The notes beneath the pieces were generated by a model. It worked only from the letters and a program-made list of their open reading frames with translations. It was not told the origin of the DNA and ran no database searches. Source: Planctomycetaceae bacterium (GTDB lineage Bacteria > Planctomycetota > Phycisphaerae > UBA1845 > UTPLA1). Taken from it: 37,293 nt of DNA. The translations under genes were made by a program, and so were the position numbers. This document shows positions 24,435 through 34,308 of this stretch, piece after piece; position 1 is the stretch's first letter; every line of letters begins with the position of its first letter. The stretch covers positions 1 to 37,293 of the forward strand of contig WYBU01000032.1 in assembly GCA_011525745.1 (NCBI GenBank). Direction: 5' to 3'.

Positions 24435-24745
24435 CACAGCCGCCCTCGGCTGTGAATGAACACGCTTGCTTATGTGCGCGTCTCGTTTCCGCGTGGCACG
24501 GCCCCGCCTTCGCGGGGGTGCAGCCCGTGCGAATCAGAACCCCGGGCGCAAGCCCGGGGAAGGCCGCGGGGAACGTGCGTGCAGCGCGTACAGATTTCAT
24601 CATGGTGACGCCAGCGGTTCGCGATGGGACATCCGATTTGGTCCGAGCCGCGAGCGCCAGCGCAGCGGCAACGCCACGATGTAAGGGCGACCCCGGCGCT
24701 GGCGCTTGGGGCTCGGATCAAGTCGGGAACGGATCAAACGCGGCG
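24435..24745. other. Convergent spacer with three hairpin repeats
   Basis: Lies between two convergent genes. It contains CACAGCCG-CCCT-CGGCTGTG (24435-24454) immediately after the stop, CCCCGGGC-GCAA-GCCCGGGG (24540-24559), and copy 2 of the 78-bp element (24641-24718). The first hairpin might terminate the plus-strand transcript, although no T run follows. No gene was found. Confidence 0.7.
24641..24718. repeat. 78-bp dispersed hairpin element, copy 2
   Basis: Homologous to 15081-15158 in the same orientation: arms GTCCGAGCCGCGAGCGCCAG and CTGGCGCTTGGGGCTCGGAT with a conserved interior. The copies differ at about a dozen positions, consistent with an old dispersed element. Confidence 0.85.
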
Positions 24746-25876
24746 TTACATCGACTCATCCAGGTAGACATCCGCCGCCATCCCGACGCGCAGCACGTCG
24801 TGGCCCTCCTCCAGCGTCACCTTGATGCGAAACACCTGCTTGCTGCGTTCTTCCGGCGTCTGCACGTTGCGCGGCGTGAACTCGGCCTCGCGCGCCACGA
24901 ACGTCAGCCGCCCGGCGAAGCGCCGATCCGGCACGCTGTCTACGCCGACCGGCACGCGGCGTTCGAGCTGTGCAGTCGCCAGGCGATTCTCGGGAACGTA
25001 TGCCCGCACCCACAGCCGGCTCGGATCGAGCAGCGTAATTGACGGCGCATCGCGCGCCACGAAATCGCCCGGATTCAGATCGACCGCCTCGACGACGCAG
25101 TCGCACGGCGAAACGACCTCCAGCTCGCTCATCTGAACCTCGATCGCAGCGACGCTCGCCGCCGCCGCCTCGGCCTGCGCCGCCGCGCGTGCGATGTCCT
25201 CTTCGCGGTATCCGGCCTCCGCAAGTTTCAGCGCCGACTCGGCCTCGGCCAGCGCGGCCCGCGCCGCCGCCAGATCTTCCTTGCGCGTGCCTTCCTCCAG
25301 CAGCGCCACCTGCTGCGCCGCCGCCTCGACGGCCGCCTGCGCCGATTTCAAAAGTCGCTCGGCCTGCTGGACCTCCGTCGGCCGCGCATCGCCGGTCTTC
25401 ACAAGCCCGCTGATTCGTTCGTGCTCGCTTTGCGCGAACGCCAGGTCGGCCTGTGCGCGTTTCAATTCCTCCCGCGCGATGCTGATTTCCTGCGGACGCG
25501 GCCCGCTCACCAGGCGTTCCAGCGTGGCCGCCGCCTGATCGCGCCGCGCCCGGGCCTGTTCGATTTCCTCGCGGCGGAACCCGGCCTTGAGCCGTGCGTG
25601 TTCGGCCTGATACGCGGCCAGCTCGGCGCGGGCCTGGGCCCGCCGCTCCTTGAGATCGAACGGATCGATGCGAAACAACGGCTCGCCGCGCTTCACCGTG
25701 CGTCCTTCGGCCGTCAGCAACTCGCTGACGCGCCCGCCGACGCGCGAGCCGACACGGATCGCATCGGCCTCGATGAACCCCGATACGACCAGCGCGCGCG
25801 GCCGGTTCTGGTCCCAGTAGAGCCAGCCGACGATTCCGGCGGCGGCCACGACGATGAGAGCGATCACGGAGCGCAC
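24746..25876 (-). CDS. HlyD-family periplasmic adaptor (YbhG-like secretion protein)
   Basis: 376 residues from a GTG at 25876, chosen for GGAGG 5 nt upstream. There is one N-terminal membrane anchor (RSVIALIVVAAAGIVGWLYW). A biotinyl-lipoyl-like half-motif follows (VSGFIEADAIRVGSRVGGRV, ~30-50), then a long antiparallel coiled-coil (~75-235, alanine- and glutamate-rich repeats), the second half-motif VVSPCDCVVEAVDLNPGDFV (~250) and a beta-barrel domain (~275-340). It would connect an inner-membrane ABC or MFS exporter to the outer membrane; no transporter gene is adjacent in the window. Resembles YbhG, but the partner is unknown. Confidence 0.9.
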   Translation of the reverse strand: MRSVIALIVVAAAGIVGWLYWDQNRPRALVVSGFIEADAIRVGSRVGGRVSELLTAEGRTVKRGEPLFRIDPFDLKERRAQARAELAAYQAEHARLKAGFRREEIEQARARRDQAAATLERLVSGPRPQEISIAREELKRAQADLAFAQSEHERISGLVKTGDARPTEVQQAERLLKSAQAAVEAAAQQVALLEEGTRKEDLAAARAALAEAESALKLAEAGYREEDIARAAAQAEAAAASVAAIEVQMSELEVVSPCDCVVEAVDLNPGDFVARDAPSITLLDPSRLWVRAYVPENRLATAQLERRVPVGVDSVPDRRFAGRLTFVAREAEFTPRNVQTPEERSKQVFRIKVTLEEGHDVLRVGMAADVYLDESM

Positions 25877-26179
25877 GAAACCTCCATGCGCGGCAGCGCA
25901 GCAGTCGCGGGTGCAGCCGCCGTGAGGCATTGTACGCCGGCTGATCGCGGCCGCGACCATGCCTCTTGATCCGAACCGCGACGTGAGGGAGCGGTCGAGA
26001 ACGCCATGCCGCGCTCGGTTCCATCGAACACGGACGGACCGGGCGACGCGCGGTAGCGGGCGCGGACGCGAAGCATGACGCGGTGACTGATACGGAGAGT
26101 TTTCCGACGCTCACTCACGGTCGCGGTTCGGTTAACGATTGGAACATGATCGCAAACCGGTTCGAGCGAGCCGCATCGC
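25877..26179. other. Intergenic region with long imperfect inverted repeat
   Basis: Outside the ribosome-binding site of the adaptor gene, no gene was found. CCGAACCGCGACGTGAGGGAGC (25971-25992) and GCTCACTCACGGTCGCGGTTCGG (26109-26131) pair as imperfect inverted repeats about 160 bp apart, resembling the ends of a MITE-like element. Confidence 0.65.
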
Positions 26180-28006
26180 TCATTCCACCGTCACCGACTT
26201 CGCCAGATTGCGCGGCTTGTCGACATCCAGCCCGCGCAGCACGGCGGCGTGATAAGCCAGAAGCTGCAACGGAATGATCGAGAGCAGGGGACTCAGCGGC
26301 TCGACCGTTCGCGGCACAAAAAAGACCTCGTTGGCGATCTCGCGAATCTGCCGGTCGCCTTCGGTCGCCACCGCGATAATGTGACCGCCGCGGCTTTTTA
26401 CTTCCTGGATGTTCGAAATCACCTTCTCATACTGGCTGCCCTGCGTGGCGATCAGCACGACCGGCATTCCGTCGCTGATCAACGCGATCGGTCCGTGCTT
26501 GATTTCGGCCGCCGGCAGGCCTTCGGCGTGAACGTAGGAGATTTCCTTGAGCTTCAGCGCGCCTTCGAGGGCCGTCGGATAGTTGTAGCCCCGTCCGAGG
26601 AACAGCCAGTTCTCCGCCTCGCGGTAGGTCTCGGCCACGCGGCGGATGTCGTCGCTCTGGTTCAGTGTGTCGCGTATCTGGTCGGGGATCTTCGACAGCG
26701 CCAGCAGGTACTCGTGCAACTGCGGCTGCGACAGGTGCCGCCGCCGCCCCAGCATCAGCGCCAGCAGCGTCAGCACCGTCACCTGTCCGAGGTAGGCCTT
26801 GGTGCTGGCCACGCCGATCTCCGGCCCGACGTGCAGATACACGCCCGCGTCGGTCTCGCGCGCGATCGTCGAACCGACCACGTTGACCAGCCCCAGCGTC
26901 AGCGCGCCTTTGTCGCGCGCCTCGCGCAGCGCCGCCAGCGTGTCGATGGTCTCGCCCGACTGGCTGATGACGATCACCACCGTGCCGTCCTCGATGATCG
27001 GATTGCGATAGCGGAACTCGCTGGCGTACTCGACCTCGGTCGGCACGTGCGCCAGGTCCTCGAGCAGATACTCGCCGACCAGTCCCGCGTGCCACGCCGT
27101 GCCGCAGGCCGAGATGATGATCCGCTTCGCCCGCACTAGGTCGCGCACGTATTTTGCCAGCCCGCCCAGGACGACGCGGTCCTCGGACATGTCGATCCGG
27201 CCGCGCATGCAGTTGGCCAGCGCCTCGGGCTGCTCCATGATTTCCTTGATCATGAAGTGCGAATGGCCGCCCAGCTCGATTTCTTCGAGGCTGAACTCCA
27301 GCTCGTCGACTTCTTTGGTAACCGGCACGTCGTCCAGCGTCGTCGTGTGAAAACCGTCGGGCGTGATCGTCGCCATCTCGCCGTCGGACAGGTAGATGAC
27401 CTGCGTTGTGTGTTGCACGATCGCGGCGCCGTCCGAGGCGACGATGAACTCGCCGTCGCCGATGCCGATGATCAGCGGACTGCCCTTGCGCGCCGCGACG
27501 ACGCGGTCCGGCTCGTCGGCGCAGATCACGGCGATGCCGTAAGTGCCGCGCGCCTCGCGCAGCGCCGCGCGAACCGCCTTCTCGAGATCGCCCTTGTAGA
27601 GAAAGCCGATCAGCTTGGCGAGCACTTCGGTGTCGGTGTCGGACTCGAACGAAAGCCCGCGTTGTGACAGGAACGTGTGCAGGGCACGGTAGTTTTCGAT
27701 GATGCCGTTGTGGACCACGGCGATGCGACCCGCGGTGTCGGTATGGGGATGGGCGTTGACGTCGGTCGGAGCGCCGTGCGTCGCCCAGCGCGTATGCGCG
27801 ATGCCGCACGTACCGTGCAGCGTCTGCCCCGCGATCGCCGTCTCCAGCGCCGAAATGCGACCCGCCGACTTGTGGATCGTCAGCTTGCCGCCGTTGAGCG
27901 TGGCGATGCCGGCGGAATCGTAGCCGCGGTATTCAAGCCGCTTGATCCCCTCGATCAGCAGCGGCTGCGCTCGACGAAAGCCCGTATAGGCCACGATTCC
28001 ACACAT
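26180..28006 (-). CDS. glmS: Glutamine-fructose-6-phosphate aminotransferase (isomerising)
   Basis: Makes glucosamine-6-phosphate from fructose-6-phosphate and glutamine, the first step towards UDP-GlcNAc for cell-wall synthesis; cytoplasmic. 608 residues, normal length. The start at 28006 places the nucleophile Cys2 in MCGIVAYTGF right after Met; GGAGG is 6 nt upstream. The glutaminase domain (~1-235, HTRWATHGAPTDVNAHPH) is followed by two SIS domains (~285-420 with ISQSGETIDTLAALREA; ~455-590) and the conserved end KPRNLAKSVTVE. No glmS ribozyme is apparent. Together with Alr, the L,D-transpeptidase and the NeuC-like enzyme, it gives the window an envelope flavour, though the genes are not in one operon. 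Confidence 0.98.
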   Translation of the reverse strand: MCGIVAYTGFRRAQPLLIEGIKRLEYRGYDSAGIATLNGGKLTIHKSAGRISALETAIAGQTLHGTCGIAHTRWATHGAPTDVNAHPHTDTAGRIAVVHNGIIENYRALHTFLSQRGLSFESDTDTEVLAKLIGFLYKGDLEKAVRAALREARGTYGIAVICADEPDRVVAARKGSPLIIGIGDGEFIVASDGAAIVQHTTQVIYLSDGEMATITPDGFHTTTLDDVPVTKEVDELEFSLEEIELGGHSHFMIKEIMEQPEALANCMRGRIDMSEDRVVLGGLAKYVRDLVRAKRIIISACGTAWHAGLVGEYLLEDLAHVPTEVEYASEFRYRNPIIEDGTVVIVISQSGETIDTLAALREARDKGALTLGLVNVVGSTIARETDAGVYLHVGPEIGVASTKAYLGQVTVLTLLALMLGRRRHLSQPQLHEYLLALSKIPDQIRDTLNQSDDIRRVAETYREAENWLFLGRGYNYPTALEGALKLKEISYVHAEGLPAAEIKHGPIALISDGMPVVLIATQGSQYEKVISNIQEVKSRGGHIIAVATEGDRQIREIANEVFFVPRTVEPLSPLLSIIPLQLLAYHAAVLRGLDVDKPRNLAKSVTVE

Positions 28007-28240
28007 GGATCGCCTCCAGCGAAATCGAACGGGGCTGGCATCGCCTTCCGTGGGCAATGTTGTCCCGTCCGGGTCGGATAACGCATTATCGGCTCAACGG
28101 GCGATAAGCGAAAGACGCTGTCGGTTTGTTCAATCGACAGCGGCGCGGCAGAGCGTCCCCTCGTTGCGGCAGGTCCTGATGTCACAAGGCGTTACGATGC
28201 TCGCCGCATGGAGGTTCGCACACTTCGGGACGGCGCCGGG

Positions 28241-29425
28241 TCAAAAACTCTTGTGAAGCGCCAACCCGGTCGTTCCGGTCGCCGGGTCGGCGTAGGGCAC
28301 GAGGCGCCATCCGAAAAACTCCGGATCGCGCCCCGACGCCACGCTGTGACCGATGACCATTCCCATCACCGCGCCGAACGCCACGTCGGAGAAATAGTGC
28401 TCGCCGCTGTCCAGCCGTTCGACGGCGACGAGACCCGCCAGTCCGTACAGCGGCACGCCCACCCACGGGCCATACGCCTCGTGCAGCACCGATGCGACGA
28501 CGAAGCTGCTGGACGTGTGCCCGCTGGGGAATGTGCCGCGCTCGCCGTTGGGTGAGCGATCGTACGTCGCCGCCTGCCCCAGCAGTACGCTCAGTCCGTT
28601 GATCGTCAGCGCGCTGAACAGCGTCTTGCCCACTTCGTAGGTCTTTTCGTCCTGTCCTTGCTGGCCCGCGAGGTACCAGATGCCCGCCAGCGCGAAATGC
28701 GTGCCTGGATTTCCGGCCGCGCCGAACGCGTCGCGCCAGTCCTCTTTGAACGAGTGGCTGCGGTTGTAGTGACTCTCGATCGTGGCATCCGGCCCGGTCT
28801 GCTGTAACGCCAGCGCCCCGCCGTAGGAGACGCCCAGAATCACAAGGTTCGCCGGACTGCCATAGACGCGCTGGGTGTCGCGCCACAGGTCGGCCGGCAG
28901 ATCGTGCAGGTCGCGCTCGACGGTGTCCCAGAAGCGCGGCAGAAGCGGGCGGCGATCCGCGCCGGACGTTCCCGACACTGGTCCGCCGGCGGCGAAGTCG
29001 GTCGGCTGCGATCCCGCCTGCGGCTCGTCCTGCCACAGGACGCCCAGTCGCACGACCTCATATAGCGCAATCATTCCGGAAGCATCGTCACGCTTCGGTT
29101 GGCGTGGCACGGTCAAGCCCTCGCGCGGATCGGGCCTGGCGAGTTGGAACGACGTGTCAGGCGCGGGTTTGGCCGTGTTGAGTGCCGCTTTGCGCGAGAG
29201 CGGCCCTTCGCGCTCGTTTGTTACGGTCGAGCCTTTGGCGACGGGGCGCGCAAGACCGCGTTTCTCAACCGGCATCGCGCTCGGCCGCGCGGTGAGGCGG
29301 TGTTTCTCCAGCCGCGACAACCGATCGGGGAGTTCGGACGGCGCTTCACGCGCGGTCGTGGAACAACCCGCCGCCAGCGGAACGAGGAACGCGGGCAGAA
29401 GCCGGCGGAAGCAGTACGTGGACAT
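28241..29425 (-). CDS. PAP2-family phosphatase, probable lipoprotein
   Basis: 394 residues from the ATG at 29425 (GGGAGA 6 nt upstream). The N-terminus FRRLLPAFLVPLAAGC is a lipoprotein signal with lipobox LAAGC. A poorly conserved linker (~20-150, proline and charge rich) follows; it contains a stretch (bases 29105-29123) identical to a dispersed intergenic repeat. The acid phosphatase domain (~190-390) carries FPSGHTSSSF (catalytic His, PSGH) and ERLDSGEHYFSDV with the second His and Asp; the KxxxxxxRP motif is changed to K...YDRSP. Substrates may be lipid or sugar phosphates outside the inner membrane. Confident fold; substrate unknown. Confidence 0.9.
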   Translation of the reverse strand: MSTYCFRRLLPAFLVPLAAGCSTTAREAPSELPDRLSRLEKHRLTARPSAMPVEKRGLARPVAKGSTVTNEREGPLSRKAALNTAKPAPDTSFQLARPDPREGLTVPRQPKRDDASGMIALYEVVRLGVLWQDEPQAGSQPTDFAAGGPVSGTSGADRRPLLPRFWDTVERDLHDLPADLWRDTQRVYGSPANLVILGVSYGGALALQQTGPDATIESHYNRSHSFKEDWRDAFGAAGNPGTHFALAGIWYLAGQQGQDEKTYEVGKTLFSALTINGLSVLLGQAATYDRSPNGERGTFPSGHTSSSFVVASVLHEAYGPWVGVPLYGLAGLVAVERLDSGEHYFSDVAFGAVMGMVIGHSVASGRDPEFFGWRLVPYADPATGTTGLALHKSF

Positions 29426-29736
29426 TGTCGGTCTCCCGGGTGTGGCGGAAACGGTGAAGTGCAGGGAAACACAGGTCCTGCAAGACGTCAAGCCGCAATC
29501 GCGGGGCGGGGTCGGCCGCGACGCCTCGCCGATGCCGGCGCACCGCGCGATCGAGAGCAGGATTAAGATTATGAGCAGGAAATTCGGTGAGCTTGCGGCC
29601 GCCAGCCGCCGCAAATGATGCCTTTCTTTCTCTTCATCTTGCTCCTGATCGCACTCATCTTCTGAAACCTGATCTTGCTCTTGCTCTTTCTCCTCTTTCA
29701 ACCGCCCCTGTACGTGCGATCGTTTCCCGCCGCCGC
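29426..29736. other. Leader/spacer with strand-biased low-complexity tract
   Basis: The sequence upstream of the PAP2 gene is open in frame to 29821 but shows no domain, and it becomes a repetitive pyrimidine-biased stretch (29625-29705; on the minus strand GAGCAAGAGCAAGATCAG-type repeats). This is characteristic of non-coding, repeat-derived DNA. No gene is supported. Confidence 0.6.
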
Positions 29737-30306
29737 TCAATCCCCCCGCTCCGCGTCGCAAAACCGCCCGTGAATCGCCTCCGTCGTGAACAGATAGACC
29801 TCCGCATCCGGTTCGCGCCACGCATCCGGCGACGTTCGCGCCTTCGTCGCGCAGCAGTGGCTCAGAAACGTCCGTGCGTCCCAGCCCGCCTCCGTCGCCA
29901 CGTGCGGCAGATAACAGCCCGACGATTCCCCGCGGCGAAAAAAGATGCCGTGCAACCCCACTTGCAGCGACAGCGGGTCGTTGGTTCGCACGAGCGGCGA
30001 CAGGAGAGAGATGTCCAGGTCCAGATCGGGCAGTTCGTCCGGGCGCAGCGGATCATCGACGAATCGCGGATCGCACACCGCCGCCGCGGCCATCTCCTGA
30101 ACGGTCTCCGGCAGCGGTCGGACGGCGCGAAAGGTTCCGATGCAGCCGCGCAGCCGCCCGAAGTGATGAATCGTTACGAACGCCCCGCGCGGCGTCGGAT
30201 CGGGCCAGCGTTGCGGATCAAGCGACGGTCGTGGGCGGCCTTCCACTTCGGCTCGAACGGCGGCGGCGGCGACGTGCAACAGATATCGCTGGTCGGATTC
30301 GGACAT
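29737..30306 (-). CDS. AMMECR1-domain protein (AmmeMemoRadiSam system A-like)
   Basis: 189 residues; GAGGTG lies about 6 nt upstream of the ATG at 30306. The AMMECR1 signature is clear: GAFVTIHHFGRLRGCIGTF (~41-59) and VQEMAAAAVCDPRF (~68-81), then DLDLDISLLSP and a glycine-rich GIFFRRGESSGCYLP. The family is conserved from bacteria to humans; bacterial members often occur with MEMO-like and radical-SAM proteins (AmmeMemoRadiSam), neither of which lies within this window. Biochemical role is not established. It is the upstream neighbour of the PAP2 gene on the same strand. Confidence 0.92.
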   Translation of the reverse strand: MSESDQRYLLHVAAAAVRAEVEGRPRPSLDPQRWPDPTPRGAFVTIHHFGRLRGCIGTFRAVRPLPETVQEMAAAAVCDPRFVDDPLRPDELPDLDLDISLLSPLVRTNDPLSLQVGLHGIFFRRGESSGCYLPHVATEAGWDARTFLSHCCATKARTSPDAWREPDAEVYLFTTEAIHGRFCDAERGD

Positions 30307-30472
30307 GAGCGCACCTCGCGGTCGCTGCGCGGGAAGCGCTCAATAGTTTACGGCGATCGTCGCGCGTCCGCGAGTCCGCCGGCCGTCCGGACCGCGGTCC
30401 TTGATGCGGTCGCGGTTCGCCGGTATTGTTGTATTCGTTCGGCTGAACTCCAGCCCGAATCAGGAGACGCAA

Positions 30473-30862
30473 ATGGAAGGTCGCAAGCTGGGCGGAATCG
30501 TATTGTCGCTGCTGATCATCGGCGGGCTGTTTTACTTCAAAATGCAGCGTCGCTCGGACACGTCGGATGAGGTCCGGACACTCATGGTATCGCTGATTGA
30601 GCGCATGCCGGAGTATCAGTCCGAAGGCAAAGTGTTGACGCAAATGGCCGGCTTCGCGCACACGGTGGCGTTCGGCGAGGCTTACACCGTCGGATACAAG
30701 GCGCGGCGGACAAAGCTGGAGGAGCAGAAGTACTTCGAGGTGTTCTTCCGGTCCATGATCGAACAGGCTCGCGACCGGGGAAAGCCGAATCTGATCAAGC
30801 CGCTTTCGGAACTTCGGGACAGCGTACTGGCCGCGGCGGAAGAACAGGAGAATCCCGGCTGA
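30473..30862 (+). CDS. Small single-pass membrane protein, unknown function
   Basis: 129 residues; the start at 30473 has AGGAG 6 nt upstream. One N-terminal transmembrane segment (KLGGIVLSLLIIGGLFYF) is followed by a soluble, charged, mostly helical domain of ~100 residues (EVRTLMVSLIERMPEYQSEG, then a helix at residues ~80-125). I do not recognise a family. It is divergently oriented to the AMMECR1 gene. Confidence 0.75.
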   Translation: MEGRKLGGIVLSLLIIGGLFYFKMQRRSDTSDEVRTLMVSLIERMPEYQSEGKVLTQMAGFAHTVAFGEAYTVGYKARRTKLEEQKYFEVFFRSMIEQARDRGKPNLIKPLSELRDSVLAAAEEQENPG

Positions 30863-31388
30863 CGCGCCAGACGGCGGGCAGTACGCGATGGCGGGATGGC
30901 CATTTCCGAATCTTGAAGAACGCCTGCGACCAGCCGGAAATCAACACATTTCGAATGGCTTGGGACCGGGCGGTTCGATAGCGGCTGGCCGTTCGATCCG
31001 CTCACCGCCACTGTCGAAACGACGCGCGCCAATCAGACAATCCGATGCGATATACGCTTTCCTGAAATCATGATCCTGCTTGGACCAAGGTCTCAACATT
31101 GCGCCTAATCAAGCGGTGAACCACTTCCCTTCCTATGCCGAATACGATATAGTCATTTGCATAATCGTCGGAGCCGAGGGACCCCTTCGCGGCCTTCGGT
31201 TCGGCGGGCGGTTTCGACAGTTCTTGCAGGGTGGCAGACGCATCGGGCAACCGCGTTTCGCGGTCGGTATTCGGGAATCTCAGCGCATCACGGGCTTGGG
31301 GGAGCCTGCCTGGGGGTTCTCGCTGCGCAACGCGGACCGGGCATTTCGAGAGGGCTTCGCCGGCAGACGGGCCGACGGCGCTGTGAGC
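30863..31388. other. 526-bp region upstream of the CRTAC1 operon
   Basis: No convincing gene. A minus-strand frame (31068-31250, TTG start; open further upstream) has a protein-like composition (LQELSKPPAEPKAAKG, REVVHRLIRRN) but no recognised family and no ribosome-binding site, and could be a gene remnant. The operon promoter should lie here but no clear -35/-10 pair is seen. Confidence 0.5.
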
Positions 31389-32402
31389 ATGTCCATGATA
31401 CGGTCAACGTTGCCGGCGAGCGGGCGGTGTGCGCGTACTGCGCTTACCGTGCTTTTCACATCAGGCTTGGCCGCCTGCGATCAACGCCCGGCTCAGCGGG
31501 CGACCGCGTCGCCGGCTGTTGAAACGGTCGGCTCGGCCAGCGAACCGCCCAGTGAGTTCGCCCGCGACCCGTCCGCCCAGGCGCAACTGAAGGCGGTCCA
31601 GGACACGATCGAACAGACAGGTGGGAGCGGAGTCGAGGGCCTTGCAACGCTGCGCGCTCTTTACGCGCGATACCCGACCGAACGCGCCGTCGCCGACCTG
31701 TACAAGCAAATACTCGTCAAGCTGAAGGACTGGAACGGCCTGGCAAACATGGTCCGCGGCAAAGCGCCGGAATCGCAAACCGAGGACGACCGCCTGTTTC
31801 TGGCCAAGGTGCTGATCAAGGGACATCGCCATACCGAAGCCCTCGACATTCTGGCCGATTTGTTGACGCGCCGACCCGACAACGCCGAGCTGCAATGGCT
31901 GGCGGGCTTTGCGCATTTCGCCATCGGCGAGTACGAAGCGGCGGCGCCCTATTTTGAGCATGTCATCCAGCATGGCCGGCCGGAACTTCGGGTTGAAGCA
32001 ATGATTCTGCGGGCGTTGACTCGCTTCTACGGAGACGACGCGGCCGGCGCCGTCGAGCTGCTGAAACCCGTGCTGGAAGTTGCACCGGACAATATCACGG
32101 CCATCAACGCGATGGCCCGCGCGCTGACCGCGCTGGGTCGCGACGAAGAGGCCCGCGCCTATCTGGCGCGACTCGAATCGACTCGCAATGCCATGAACGA
32201 GGTCGAATTCCGGCGGTCGCGGCTGTCGAATTCGGCCCGCAATCTGGACGACGCGCTGGAGGCGAAGCAGTTCGATCGGTGCGACAAGCTGATCGCCTTC
32301 ATGTGGCCGCTGGCGGACGAAGCCATGCGGGAACAGTTGCGCCACTATCAGGAACTGGTGCGCGAAGGCCGCAAGGCGGCCGCCAACGCAGCCGGGAAGT
32401 GA
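31389..32402 (+). CDS. TPR-repeat lipoprotein
   Basis: 337 residues from the ATG at 31389; an alternative ATG at 31395 and an upstream GTG at 31383 exist and no start has a strong ribosome-binding site. The signal ends LFTSGLAACDQ (lipobox LAAC). After a linker, six or so TPR-like helix pairs cover ~70-310, such as ELQWLAGFAHFAIGEYEAAAPYFEHV and AINAMARALTALGRDEEARAYLARL. It is probably a periplasmic scaffold. It precedes the CRTAC1 gene by 121 bp in the same direction, suggesting one transcription unit with that gene and the cytochrome. Confidence 0.85.
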   Translation: MSMIRSTLPASGRCARTALTVLFTSGLAACDQRPAQRATASPAVETVGSASEPPSEFARDPSAQAQLKAVQDTIEQTGGSGVEGLATLRALYARYPTERAVADLYKQILVKLKDWNGLANMVRGKAPESQTEDDRLFLAKVLIKGHRHTEALDILADLLTRRPDNAELQWLAGFAHFAIGEYEAAAPYFEHVIQHGRPELRVEAMILRALTRFYGDDAAGAVELLKPVLEVAPDNITAINAMARALTALGRDEEARAYLARLESTRNAMNEVEFRRSRLSNSARNLDDALEAKQFDRCDKLIAFMWPLADEAMREQLRHYQELVREGRKAAANAAGK

Positions 32403-32523
32403 CGCCGCGAAGACGGGCCGGCTGACCAACGACAGTGCATAACTGCCCGTGAACCGGAAACGGGCGATACGAATCGTGAGTTCGCGCGGGCATGGCGTCC
32501 GCGTCATTCAACGGAGTCGGCGT

Positions 32524-34304
<1,781 letters not shown>

Positions 34305-34308
<4 letters not shown>

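Noticed and set aside
29426..29821. N-terminal extension of the PAP2 protein
   Set aside because: The extension is low-complexity and overlaps the AMMECR1 gene; the start at 29425 has a ribosome-binding site and a lipoprotein signal.
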